DNA of 64,000 nt, from the NCBI RefSeq assembly GCF_011758805.1, contig NZ_JAANOW010000003.1:124001-188000 (forward strand). The letters are read 5' to 3'. The position numbers were made by a program, and so were the translations under genes. Origin of the DNA: Mycolicibacterium fluoranthenivorans. GTDB taxonomy: Bacteria > Actinomycetota > Actinomycetes > Mycobacteriales > Mycobacteriaceae. This document shows, in pieces, positions 1 through 7,845 of this stretch (the stretch's first letter is position 1; each line of letters opens with the position of its first letter). A model generated the notes under the pieces. That model was not told the DNA's origin. It saw only the letters and a program-made list of their open reading frames with translations, and did no database searches.

Positions 1-1
1 G

Positions 2-730
2 TTGGCGGGGCAGCCGCTGGACCGGCCGTTCGCCTGGGCGCTGATCAAGCTCGACGGCGCGGACACTGCCCTGTTGCACGCGGTGGATGCCCCCGAGGGC
101 ACCCTGAAGAGCGGCGACCGGGTGCACGCGCACTGGATCGACGAGCCGGTCGGCGCGATCACCGACATCGCCTACTTCGTGCCCGGCGAGGATTCCGAGC
201 CCAACGGCGCGCCCGACGCGCAGGATCCCAGGGACCCCGTCACCGTGCAGGTGACACCCAGCTTCATCGAGATCCAGCACACCGCCTCGCTGCCCGAGAC
301 CACGTTCCTCAAGGCGCTCGAAGAAGGCAAGCTGCTCGGCGCCCGGACCAGGCACGGCCGGGACGGACAGCCGGGCAAGGTCTACTTCCCGCCGAAGGAA
401 GCCGATCCCGCGACGGGTCTGGAGCTCGACGAGTTCATCGAGCTCCCGGACCGGGGCACCGTCACCACCTTCGCGATCATCAACATCCCGTTCCCGGGGC
501 AGCGGATCAAACCGCCCTACGTGGCCGCCTACGTGCTGCTCGACGGCGCCGATATCCCGTTCCTGCACCTGGTCGTGGAGATCGACCCGGCGGATGTCCG
601 GATGGGCATGCGGGTGCAGGCCGTGTGGAAGCCGCGCGAGGAATGGGGTCTGGGTATCGACAACATCGACTACTTCAAGCCCACCGGCGAGCCGGATGCC
701 GATTACGACTCCTACAAGCACCACCTGTAA
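2..730 (+). CDS. DUF35 / OB-fold protein, Rv3521-like, 5' end outside window
   Basis: The frame is open from the first bases, so the 242 visible residues are probably the C-terminal part of a protein of about 300 residues. Two OB-fold-like segments are visible, one at residues about 10-60 (ALIKLDGADTALLHAVD) and one at about 165-225 (YVLLDGADIPFLHLVVEI). The Zn-ribbon that normally precedes them would lie outside the window. DUF35 proteins partner thiolase-like enzymes, as ChsH2 does with Ltp2 in cholesterol side-chain cleavage. Here the gene lies 13 bp before ltp4 and ltp3, so it is probably their partner. The TTG at position 2 need not be the true start. Assignment to Rv3521 rests on sequence character and gene order. 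Confidence 0.8.
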   Translation: MAGQPLDRPFAWALIKLDGADTALLHAVDAPEGTLKSGDRVHAHWIDEPVGAITDIAYFVPGEDSEPNGAPDAQDPRDPVTVQVTPSFIEIQHTASLPETTFLKALEEGKLLGARTRHGRDGQPGKVYFPPKEADPATGLELDEFIELPDRGTVTTFAIINIPFPGQRIKPPYVAAYVLLDGADIPFLHLVVEIDPADVRMGMRVQAVWKPREEWGLGIDNIDYFKPTGEPDADYDSYKHHL

Positions 731-743
731 AGGGCCCGAACTG

Positions 744-1802
744 ATGACCGAAATCGCAGTGGTGGGCTTCGCACACGCGCCCCACGTCCGCCGCACCGAC
801 GGCACCACCAACGGCGTCGAGATGCTGATGCCGTGCTTCCACCAGCTCTACGAGGAACTCGGCCTCCAGCAGACCGATATCGGCTTCTGGTGCTCCGGAT
901 CCTCGGATTACCTTGCCGGCCGCGCTTTCTCGTTCATCTCCGCGATCGACTCCATCGGCGCCATCCCGCCGATCAACGAGTCGCATGTCGAGATGGACGC
1001 GGCGTGGGCGCTGTACGAGGCCTACATCAAACTGCTGACCGGGCAGGTGGAGACCGCGCTGGTGTACGGCTTCGGCAAGTCCTCGGCCGGAACCTTGCGG
1101 CGCGTCCTGTCGCTGCAGACCGACCCGTACACGGTCGCGCCGCTGTGGCCGGATTCGGTGTCGCTGGCGGGACTGCAGGCCCGGGCGGGCCTGGATGCCG
1201 GCAAATGGACCGCCGAGCAGATGGCCCAGGTGGCACTCGATTCCTATGCCGCCGCGGGCCGTACCGACAGAGAAGAGGTCACCGGCAGCATTGACGACCT
1301 GCTGTCCCGGCCGTACTTCGCCGACCCGCTGCGCCGCCACGACATCGCACCGATCACCGACGGTGCGTCGGCGATCGTGCTCGCCGCGGGTGATCGGGCC
1401 CGCGAGCTGCGCGAAAACCCGGCCTGGATCACCGGTTTCGAGCACCGCATCGAGACACCGATCCTGGGTGCCCGTGACCTGACCACCTCACCGTCCACGG
1501 CGGCGTCCGCGAGGGCGGCGACCGGTGGTGATACCGGTTCGATCGAGATCGCCGAGATCTACGCCCCGTTCACTCATCAGCAGCTGATCCTCACCGAGGC
1601 GATCGGGCTACCGGCCTCGACCAAGATCAACCCCTCGGGTGGGGCGCTGGCGGCCAACCCGATGTTCTCGGCCGGGCTGGAGCGCATCGGTTTCGCCGCG
1701 CAGCACATCTTCAACGGTTCCGCGCAGCGCGTACTGGCGCACGCCACGAGTGGCCCTGCGCTGCAACAGAATCTGGTTGCCGTTCTGGAGGGAGAAGCCT
1801 GA
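744..1802 (+). CDS. ltp4: thiolase-like lipid-transfer protein Ltp4
   Basis: This 352-residue thiolase-superfamily protein matches Rv3522 (ltp4) in size and neighbours. The start is the ATG at 744, 13 bp after the DUF35 stop. The open frame runs further upstream but only over the preceding gene. The C-terminal part carries a thiolase-like glycine loop (NPSGGALAANPMF, residues about 295-310) followed by a region that binds CoA in this family. In Rhodococcus rhodochrous, ltp3 and ltp4 were reported as needed to degrade C24-branched sterol side chains, and the related Ltp2 acts as a retro-aldolase with a DUF35 partner. The stop overlaps the ltp3 start by one base (TGATG), which implies translational coupling. 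Confidence 0.85.
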   Translation: MTEIAVVGFAHAPHVRRTDGTTNGVEMLMPCFHQLYEELGLQQTDIGFWCSGSSDYLAGRAFSFISAIDSIGAIPPINESHVEMDAAWALYEAYIKLLTGQVETALVYGFGKSSAGTLRRVLSLQTDPYTVAPLWPDSVSLAGLQARAGLDAGKWTAEQMAQVALDSYAAAGRTDREEVTGSIDDLLSRPYFADPLRRHDIAPITDGASAIVLAAGDRARELRENPAWITGFEHRIETPILGARDLTTSPSTAASARAATGGDTGSIEIAEIYAPFTHQQLILTEAIGLPASTKINPSGGALAANPMFSAGLERIGFAAQHIFNGSAQRVLAHATSGPALQQNLVAVLEGEA

Positions 1803-2995
1803 TGGCTCCGAAATCAGGTAAGAAACTCGCCGCGGTTCTGGGGACCGGGCAGACGAAGTACGTCGCCAAGCGTCACGACGTGTCGATGAACGGCCTGGTG
1901 CGTGAGGCCATCGACCGGGCGCTGGCAGACGCCGGATCGACGTTCGACGATATCGACGCCGTGGTGGTCGGCAAGGCGCCCGACTTCTTCGAGGGCGTCA
2001 TGATGCCCGAGCTGTTCATGGCCGATGCCACGGGTGCGACGAACAAACCGCTGATCCGGGTACACACCGCCGGTTCGGTGGGCGGCTCCACCGCCATCGT
2101 CGCGGCCAGCCTGGTGCAATCCGGCAAGTACAAGCGCGTGCTGACCATGGCGTGGGAGAAGCAGTCGGAATCGAATGCCATGTGGGCGTTGAGCATTCCG
2201 GTGCCGTTCACCAAACCGGTCGGCGCCGGCGCGGGCGGGTACTTCGCTCCCCACATCCGCGCGTACATCCGGCGCTCCGGCGCCCCCAATCACATCGGTG
2301 CCATCGTGGCGGTCAAGGACCGGCTCAACGGCGCGAAGAATCCGTTGGCGCATCTGCACCAGCCGGATATCACCGTCGAGAAGGTGATGTCCTCCCCGAT
2401 GTTGTGGGATCCGATCCGCTACGACGAGACCTGCCCGTCGTCCGACGGCGCGGCGGCCATGGTGATCGGCAACGAAGAAGCAGCCGAGGCCCATCTCGCC
2501 AAGGGGAATCCCGTCGCCTGGATCCACGCGACCGCGCTGCGGACCGAACCGCTGGCCTACGCCGGGCGCGATCAGGTCAACCCGCAGGCCAGCCGGGATG
2601 CCGCCGCCGCACTGTGGCGTGACGCCGGGATCACCTCACCCATCGACGAGATCGACGCCGCCGAGGTCTACGTCCCGTTCTCCTGGTACGAGCCGATGTG
2701 GCTGGAGAGTCTCGGTTTCGCACCCGAGGGCGAGGGCTGGAAACTCACCGAGGCCGGCGAGACCGCGATCGGCGGCCGCATCCCGTTCAATGCCTCCGGC
2801 GGTGTGCTGTCCTCCAACCCGATCGGCGCCTCGGGCATGATCCGGTTCGCCGAGTCCGCGATCCAGGTGATGGGCAAGGCCGGTGACCACCAGGTGCCCG
2901 GTGCGCGCAAGGCGCTCGGCCACGCCTACGGCGGCGGTGCGCAGTACTTCTCCATGTGGGTGGTCTCCAGCGACAAACCGGCGGGTAAGTCCTGA
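1802..2995 (+). CDS. ltp3: thiolase-like lipid-transfer protein Ltp3
   Basis: This 397-residue SCP-x/thiolase-family protein corresponds to Rv3523 (ltp3). Visible hallmarks are an N-terminal thiolase half with the segment TAGSVGGSTAIVAASLVQ, and C-terminal loops NASGGVLSSNPIGASG and LGHAYGGGAQYFSMWV. The start is the ATG overlapping the ltp4 stop by one base. The stop in turn overlaps the next gene's ATG by one base. The family acts on CoA-bound sterol side-chain intermediates in the cytoplasm. The exact step is not proven by sequence. Confidence 0.86.
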   Translation: MAPKSGKKLAAVLGTGQTKYVAKRHDVSMNGLVREAIDRALADAGSTFDDIDAVVVGKAPDFFEGVMMPELFMADATGATNKPLIRVHTAGSVGGSTAIVAASLVQSGKYKRVLTMAWEKQSESNAMWALSIPVPFTKPVGAGAGGYFAPHIRAYIRRSGAPNHIGAIVAVKDRLNGAKNPLAHLHQPDITVEKVMSSPMLWDPIRYDETCPSSDGAAAMVIGNEEAAEAHLAKGNPVAWIHATALRTEPLAYAGRDQVNPQASRDAAAALWRDAGITSPIDEIDAAEVYVPFSWYEPMWLESLGFAPEGEGWKLTEAGETAIGGRIPFNASGGVLSSNPIGASGMIRFAESAIQVMGKAGDHQVPGARKALGHAYGGGAQYFSMWVVSSDKPAGKS

Positions 2996-3396
2996 TGACG
3001 GCCCCGGTGACCCTTGCCGGGCGGCGGTCGCGGGAAGCGGCCGTCGCCCGCGACAAGGAGGCTTGGCTCGCGCTGTTCGCCGATGACGCGATCGTCGAGG
3101 ACCCGATCGGTCCGTCGCATTTCGACCCCGAGGGCACGGGTCATCGCGGCAAAGCCGCGATCGCCGCGTTCTTCGACAAGGCGATCGCCCCGAGCCAGCT
3201 GGAATTCCACTTCGAGAAGACCTATGTCTGCGGCAACGAGGAGGCCAACGTCGGTCACATCGTGATCGTCGCGGGCGGGTACCGCGTGCAGGCCGAAGGG
3301 GTGTTCACCTACCGGGTGAACACCGACGGCAAGATCGCGGCGCTCCGCGCCTTCTGGGAGGTGGCGGCGGCCACCGCGGGCGCACGCAAGATCTGA
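2995..3396 (+). CDS. NTF2-like / SnoaL-type protein
   Basis: A 133-residue alpha+beta-barrel protein of the NTF2-like superfamily, which includes ketosteroid isomerase and SnoaL-type cyclases. The helix followed by ALFADDAIVEDPIGP and GKAAIAAFFDKAI at residues about 20-65 is characteristic, with an Asp-rich pocket segment. It is translationally coupled to ltp3 through a TGATG overlap and is the last gene of this sterol operon. A role on a steroid or CoA-bound intermediate is inferred from this position. Binding or isomerase activity cannot be told apart from the sequence. Confidence 0.75.
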   Translation: MTAPVTLAGRRSREAAVARDKEAWLALFADDAIVEDPIGPSHFDPEGTGHRGKAAIAAFFDKAIAPSQLEFHFEKTYVCGNEEANVGHIVIVAGGYRVQAEGVFTYRVNTDGKIAALRAFWEVAAATAGARKI

Positions 3397-3455
3397 GTGG
3401 TTCGCGTACCGTTGGGAACATTCATCGTCCAGTTCCCAAGAGTCAACAGACCACC

Positions 3456-4091
3456 TTGCGCCGCTTCATTGTCCCCACCGTCGTCCCCACCGTCCTTTCA
3501 GCCCTCACCGCCTTCCTGATCAGCGGTTGCGCCGGTACCGACGGCAGCACACCCGCTGCGACCAGTCTCCCCGGCTTTCCCGCACAGCCCTCGTCGTCGA
3601 CCACCACGCCCTCCTCGAAGAGCAAGGTCGCACCGCAGTACGAGCGCCTGTTGATCACCGCCGACGACCTCAGTGACGAACAGGACACTTTCCACCAGCA
3701 GTCCGCGCAGTCACAGCCCGACGGCCAACCCGGCGCCAGCGCGTTCTTCGTCAACGACAAGGACGACCGCGCGATCAGCACCGTGGTGTTGATCTACCCG
3801 GACGCTGCCACCGCCGCGGCGACCTTGAAGCAGGCGGAGGCGACGCTGCCCTCGCTGGTGGCCGGGGGCACCCCGCAACCCATCGCGGTGGGCAACGGCG
3901 GCGTCGTCGTGAAAGGCGCCAAGCCCGCAGAGGACAAATCGGTCACCCTGATGTTCTTCACGGTGGACCGGGCCCTGGTACGGCTGGAATTCCAGAGCGC
4001 GATCGGGGACGTCACCACCGACCAATTCATCACCAATGTCGGCAAGATGCAGGCGATCGCCCTGCGGACCGGCCTGGCTACACAGCCTTGA
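3456..4091 (+). CDS. putative lipoprotein, function unknown
   Basis: A 211-residue exported protein. The N-terminus has Arg-Arg, a hydrophobic stretch and a lipobox ending LISGC (Cys at about residue 25), followed by a Ser/Thr/Pro-rich linker and a soluble domain of about 150 residues. This predicts anchoring to the outer face of the membrane. The frame opens with TTG at 3456 and no obvious Shine-Dalgarno sequence is present, so the start is uncertain. It overlaps the convergent gamma-carbonic-anhydrase gene by 14 bp. The soluble domain resembles mycobacterial small lipoproteins but no named family was recognised. Confidence 0.7.
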   Translation: MRRFIVPTVVPTVLSALTAFLISGCAGTDGSTPAATSLPGFPAQPSSSTTTPSSKSKVAPQYERLLITADDLSDEQDTFHQQSAQSQPDGQPGASAFFVNDKDDRAISTVVLIYPDAATAAATLKQAEATLPSLVAGGTPQPIAVGNGGVVVKGAKPAEDKSVTLMFFTVDRALVRLEFQSAIGDVTTDQFITNVGKMQAIALRTGLATQP

Positions 4092-4602
4092 GGCCCTCGC
4101 GGTAGCGGCGGGCCAGATCCTGGTAGGCCTGGGCGTTGGTGTCGATCCAGACCTGCGCGCCGGTACCGGCGATCGGCCCCCTGACCTTGGCCGGCACCCC
4201 GGTGACGAGTACCTCGTCGGGAATCTTGGTGCCACCGACCACCAGCGCGTGGGCGGCGACCAGAGTCCGCGCACCGATGACCGCCCCGTCGAGCACCGTC
4301 GCATGATTGGCGATGAGGGCGTGGCTGCCGATGTGGGCACCGTGAATGACGCAGCCGTGGGCGATGGTGGCTCCCGGGCCGATGTCCACCGGAATCCCCG
4401 GCGGTGCGTGCAGAACCGATCCGTCCTGCACGTTCGCCCCCTCGCGGATGATGACGGGCGCGTAGTCGGCCCTCAGCACCGCGTTGAACCAGACCGATGC
4501 ACCCGCCGCGACGTGCACGTCCCCGATGAGGGTGGCGGTCGGAGCGACGAACGCTGTCGGGTCCACCACGGGAGTTCGGCCCTCGAATTCATAAAGAGGC
4601 AT
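4078..4602 (-). CDS. gamma-carbonic anhydrase-like hexapeptide-repeat protein
   Basis: A 174-residue left-handed beta-helix protein corresponding by position to Rv3525c. Repeating hexapeptide turns run through most of the length, for example VFVAPTATLIGDVHVAAGAS and GANVQDGSVLHA. Histidines in VLHAPPG, IAHGCVIHGA and ALIANHA fit a trimeric gamma-CA metal site. It could hydrate CO2 or act as an acetyltransferase-like relative; the sequence alone does not decide. It lies between the ltp operon and kshA on the opposite strand and is close to the divergent kshA promoter. Confidence 0.82.
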   Translation of the reverse strand: MPLYEFEGRTPVVDPTAFVAPTATLIGDVHVAAGASVWFNAVLRADYAPVIIREGANVQDGSVLHAPPGIPVDIGPGATIAHGCVIHGAHIGSHALIANHATVLDGAVIGARTLVAAHALVVGGTKIPDEVLVTGVPAKVRGPIAGTGAQVWIDTNAQAYQDLARRYREGLKAV

Positions 4603-4657
4603 GGTTCACATATACCGCAGGTAGGCGTGCATGCGTTGCGCGAACGAGGACCAAAAC

Positions 4658-4671
4658 TGTAACGTGTTCTA
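4658..4671. promoter_or_regulatory. KstR operator upstream of kshA
   Basis: The 14-mer TGTAACGTGTTCTA matches the KstR half-site form TnnAACnnGTTnnA, including the outer T and A. It lies 29 bp before the kshA GTG and between kshA and the divergent gamma-CA gene, so KstR could repress both. KstR is the TetR-type repressor of mycobacterial sterol genes and is relieved by sterol-derived CoA thioesters. The match is read directly; binding is inferred. Confidence 0.88.
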
Positions 4672-4699
4672 GTTAGAAGACCGATACGGGAGGCCCACC

Positions 4700-5869
4700 G
4701 TGACTACTGAATCCACCGGCACTGTCGGTGTCAGGGAGATCGACACCGGAGCGCTGCCGGACCGCTACGCACGCGGCTGGCATTGCCTTGGTCCGGTCAA
4801 GGATTTCCTCGACGGTAAACCGCACGGCGTCGAGATCTTCGGCACCATGCTCGTCGTGTTCGCCGACTCGAACGGCGAGGTCAAGATCCTCGATGGCTAC
4901 TGCCGCCACATGGGCGGCAACTTGGCGCAGGGCCAGATCAAGGGCGACACCGTGGCGTGCCCGTTCCACGACTGGCGCTGGGGCGGGGACGGCAAATGCA
5001 AGCTGGTGCCCTACGCCAAGCGCACACCGCGCCTGGCCCGCACCCGCGCCTGGGAGACCGACGTCCGCGGCGGCCTGCTGTTCGTCTGGCACGACGCGGA
5101 GGGCAATCCGCCGCCACCCGAGGTCCGCATCCCGGAGATCCCCGAGGCCGCCGACGACCAGTGGACCGAGTGGCGCTGGAACACGATGCTCATCGAGGGC
5201 TCCAACTGCCGCGAGATCATCGACAACGTCACCGACATGGCGCACTTCTTCTACATCCACTTCGGTCTGCCGACATACTTCAAGAACGTTTTCGAGGGCC
5301 ATATCGCCTCCCAGTATCTGCACAACGTGGGCAGACCCGACGTGAACGATCTGGGAACCTCATACGGTGAGGCTCAGCTGGATTCCGAGGCGTCGTACTT
5401 CGGCCCGTCGTTCATGATCAACTGGCTGCACAACAACTACGGCGGCTTCAAGGCCGAGTCGATCCTGATCAACTGCCACTACCCCGTCAGCCAGGACTCG
5501 TTCGTGCTGCAGTGGGGCGTCATCGTGGAAAAGCCCAAGGGCCTGGACGAGGCGACGACCGACAAGCTCGCTCGGGTGTTCACCGAGGGCGTCAGCAAGG
5601 GCTTTCTGCAGGATGTCGAGATCTGGAAGCACAAGACCCGGATCGACAATCCGCTGCTGGTCGAGGAGGACGGTGCCGTCTACCAGATGCGCCGCTGGTA
5701 CCAGCAGTTCTACGTCGACGTCGCCGATGTCACCGCGGACATGACCGACCGTTTCGAGATGGAGGTCGACACCACGGCCGCCAACGAGAAGTGGCATGTC
5801 GAGGTGGCGGAGAACCTCAAGGCCCAGGAAAGTCAGAAGGCCCAGAAAGAAACAGTTCAGCCGAGCTGA
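4700..5869 (+). CDS. kshA: 3-ketosteroid 9alpha-hydroxylase, oxygenase subunit
   Basis: A 389-residue Rieske non-heme iron oxygenase, the terminal component of the enzyme that hydroxylates C9 of androstadienedione so that ring B opens. The [2Fe-2S] ligands are Cys68/His70 (YCRHMGG) and Cys87/His90 (CPFHDW). The mononuclear iron ligands are His182, His187 (DMAHFFYIHFG) and about Asp305. Length and spacing match M. tuberculosis KshA. The GTG start at 4700 has a GGGAGG Shine-Dalgarno sequence at 4688-4693. A KstR operator lies just upstream. The stop overlaps the next ATG by one base. The KshB reductase is not in this window. Confidence 0.96.
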   Translation: MTTESTGTVGVREIDTGALPDRYARGWHCLGPVKDFLDGKPHGVEIFGTMLVVFADSNGEVKILDGYCRHMGGNLAQGQIKGDTVACPFHDWRWGGDGKCKLVPYAKRTPRLARTRAWETDVRGGLLFVWHDAEGNPPPPEVRIPEIPEAADDQWTEWRWNTMLIEGSNCREIIDNVTDMAHFFYIHFGLPTYFKNVFEGHIASQYLHNVGRPDVNDLGTSYGEAQLDSEASYFGPSFMINWLHNNYGGFKAESILINCHYPVSQDSFVLQWGVIVEKPKGLDEATTDKLARVFTEGVSKGFLQDVEIWKHKTRIDNPLLVEEDGAVYQMRRWYQQFYVDVADVTADMTDRFEMEVDTTAANEKWHVEVAENLKAQESQKAQKETVQPS

Positions 5870-6339
5870 TGACCACCCACGACGAGCGGGCCCAGACGCC
5901 GGACGTTGATCGTCTGGCCCGGTCGATGCTGGAGTTGCTCGGTCACGATGACGAGCACGATCATCCGGCCCGAGACTCTGCTGCACCCGGATCTTGGTCG
6001 AAGGCACCGGATTTCGCCGGCGATCCACACCGCGCCGCTGCCATCCGGGAGGCCACCGCGCGGGACCGGGAGCGTTATCTGACCTCGGGTCTGGTGTCGG
6101 TGGACTGCCGGTTCTGCCATGTCACGGTGCAGGTCAAAAAGCTAGGCCCGGAACAGACCTCGGTGCAATGGAGTAGCGGGGCAACGCAGCGGTGCGCGGT
6201 GTTCAGTGAGATTCGGGCCACCGGCGGGGATCCCGCCCGTGCGCGGTCCTGTCCGAAGCTGACAGATAGCATCAGGCATGCCGTCGCGGAAGGCTGTCTG
6301 GAAGAGGTGTCGAGCGCGCCGCCGCCCGGCGACGGCTGA
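5869..6339 (+). CDS. conserved hypothetical protein, Rv3527-like
   Basis: A 156-residue soluble protein translationally coupled to kshA (TGATG overlap), in the position of Rv3527. The first 60 residues are acidic and His-rich. The last 90 contain a compact Cys-containing segment (SVDCRFCHVTVQVKKLG, then RCAVF and SCPKLT) that could form a small metal site or disulfide. Because it is cotranscribed with kshA, a role linked to the hydroxylase or sterol uptake is possible but unsupported. Only the C-x-x-C plus two further Cys pattern is notable. Confidence 0.75.
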   Translation: MTTHDERAQTPDVDRLARSMLELLGHDDEHDHPARDSAAPGSWSKAPDFAGDPHRAAAIREATARDRERYLTSGLVSVDCRFCHVTVQVKKLGPEQTSVQWSSGATQRCAVFSEIRATGGDPARARSCPKLTDSIRHAVAEGCLEEVSSAPPPGDG

Positions 6340-6979
6340 CGTCGCCGTTGCCCTTGTTCTCGCCCTTGCCGGCGGTCTCGCGGTGAGTGGCTGCGCCCGG
6401 ATCATCGACACCGCGACCCCGCACCCGGCCCCCCGGGTCGGTCCCATCCTCGCCGATCAGGTGGGTGATCTGCTCAGCAAGCGGGCCCAGGACGACAAGG
6501 ACGGCAACCGGTTCGTCACCGTGGTGCCAGATTCCTGCGCCGGTGCGGCCCGGGAGAAGGATGCGCCGTTCATCGTCGACCATCATCCCGAGGCCACCGA
6601 CGGTGGCCACTGGGTGGCCGCCGAGGCTCAGCCGGTGTACGTCGAGGAGATCGTTGCGGTGTACGCCGCTGATTTCGACGCCCGGTCGGCGATCACCGGC
6701 GCCCGCAGCGCGTTGGAGGCGTGCCGCACCCCGTTCACCGTCACCGATATGAAGGGCCGGGAGTACCACTTCAGCATGGGTGTTGCCGGCCGGGGTTCGC
6801 CGCATTCGGTGATCTGGTCGTTCCGCGCCGCCGACTGGGCATGCGACAACGCCTTCGTCGCGGCCCACAACGCCGCGATCGAGATCACCACGTGCGGATC
6901 GGTCGGCGGCTACGACGTGAGCGCCTTGGCCCGTGATGCGCTCACACTCATCGATTCGCTGGCAAATACGAAGGCCTAG
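6278..6979 (+). CDS. PknH-ectodomain-like sensor-domain lipoprotein
   Basis: A 233-residue exported protein. It has a very basic N-terminus (about 20 residues), a hydrophobic segment and the lipobox LAVSGC (Cys near residue 39). The mature part has four cysteines (DSCAGA, EACRTP, WACDNA, TTCGSV), the pattern of the disulfide-bonded PknH C-terminal ectodomain family found in many mycobacterial lipoproteins. The start overlaps the preceding gene by 62 bp. ATG 6278 is the only good initiator that retains the signal peptide. The ligand is unknown. Confidence 0.8.
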   Translation: MPSRKAVWKRCRARRRPATADVAVALVLALAGGLAVSGCARIIDTATPHPAPRVGPILADQVGDLLSKRAQDDKDGNRFVTVVPDSCAGAAREKDAPFIVDHHPEATDGGHWVAAEAQPVYVEEIVAVYAADFDARSAITGARSALEACRTPFTVTDMKGREYHFSMGVAGRGSPHSVIWSFRAADWACDNAFVAAHNAAIEITTCGSVGGYDVSALARDALTLIDSLANTKA

Positions 6980-6981
6980 GG

Positions 6982-7350
6982 TTACCGCGGCTCGTCAGTA
7001 TCGAAGCGCCGGCGCGCCTTTTCGATCTCTGACGTGTGTGTGGCGGCCCAGGCCAGCAGCACCTCGACAGGTGGGCGCAGGGTCTTACCGAGCGGTGTGA
7101 TCCGGTATTGGACGGCGACCGGTCGTGTGCTCAGCAATTCACGCTCGACAATGCCGTTGCGTTCCAGCTTGCGCAGCGTCGCCGTCAGCGACTTCTGCGT
7201 GACGGCGGGGAGGGCGCGGCGGAGGTCGTTGAAACGGCAAGGCCGTTCGCAGAGCTCGTTGAGGACGCTCAACGACCATTTGTCCAGCACCTGATCCAGC
7301 AGTTCGCGGTGCTGAGCGCTGATCACGAAATCGGGTGCGGTATCGGTCAT
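6982..7350 (-). CDS. HxlR-family transcriptional regulator
   Basis: A 122-residue winged-helix regulator. The HxlR signature is clear: DKWSLSVLNELCERPCRFND, LRRALPAVTQKSLTATLRKL and a wing ending in ITPLGKTL. The frame is open further upstream, but the ATG at 7350 (MTDTAPDFV) gives the usual family length. It is divergent from the RidA-type gene with 82 bp between starts, so it most likely controls that gene and itself. No Cys occurs in the usual redox position, but two Cys (LCERPC) lie at the start of the HTH. Confidence 0.9.
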   Translation of the reverse strand: MTDTAPDFVISAQHRELLDQVLDKWSLSVLNELCERPCRFNDLRRALPAVTQKSLTATLRKLERNGIVERELLSTRPVAVQYRITPLGKTLRPPVEVLLAWAATHTSEIEKARRRFDTDEPR

Positions 7351-7378
7351 GAAACCTGGTCTCGTTGAAGTGTCCTGC

Positions 7379-7392
7379 GTATACCAAGTATC
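7379..7392. promoter_or_regulatory. candidate HxlR operator between divergent genes
   Basis: The sequence GTATACCAAGTATC between the HxlR and RidA-type genes is an imperfect dyad: GATAC and GTATA arms on the minus strand, four of five positions matching. It lies 28 bp from the regulator start and 40 bp from the RidA-type start, where an autoregulatory site would be expected. Support is modest because the arms are short. Confidence 0.4.
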
Positions 7393-7432
7393 AATGCTGC
7401 ACCACGTCATCACCGATCGGCAGGAGAATTCG

Positions 7433-7843
7433 ATGTCCGTGCACATGTTCAGCCCGCAGGGCCTGCTGCAGCCCGTCCCCTATCACCATGTTGCGGTGGG
7501 AACCGGTACCCGGCACGTCCACGTCAGCGGTCAGATAGCCAGACTCGCCGACGGAACCCCGGTGGCTCCCGGCGACCTCGCCGGCCAAGTCGCCCAGGCA
7601 CTACGAAACACCGCGACCGCCCTGGCCGGTGCAGGCGCCGGCTTCGGCGATGTCGTCCGACTGACCTTCTATGTCACCCAGTGGGTTCCGGAGCGGATGG
7701 ACGCCTTCATGGCCGGCGTCAATCTGGTGGCCACCGATATCGGACTGCCCTCGCCCATACCGCCCGCCTCACTCATCGGCGTCGAGGCGCTCTTCGAACC
7801 GGACGTGCTGGTCGAGGTGGAGGCCACCGCGATCCTGCCCTGA
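7433..7843 (+). CDS. RidA/YjgF-family protein
   Basis: A 136-residue RidA-type protein. Family members deaminate reactive enamine/imine intermediates or act in related chemistry. Family features are the early GLLQPVPYHHVAVGTG strand, HVSGQIARLADGTPV, FGDVVRLTFYVTQW and the C-terminal LIGVEALFEPDVLVEVEATA. The ATG at 7433 has CAGGAG at 7421-7426; upstream in-frame Met codons would add an unlikely tail. The canonical RidA catalytic Arg (in a P-x-R-x motif) is not evident, since the segment reads PPASLIGVE, so this may be a subgroup without classical imine deaminase activity. It is divergent from the HxlR regulator. Confidence 0.87.
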   Translation: MSVHMFSPQGLLQPVPYHHVAVGTGTRHVHVSGQIARLADGTPVAPGDLAGQVAQALRNTATALAGAGAGFGDVVRLTFYVTQWVPERMDAFMAGVNLVATDIGLPSPIPPASLIGVEALFEPDVLVEVEATAILP

Positions 7844-7845
7844 TC

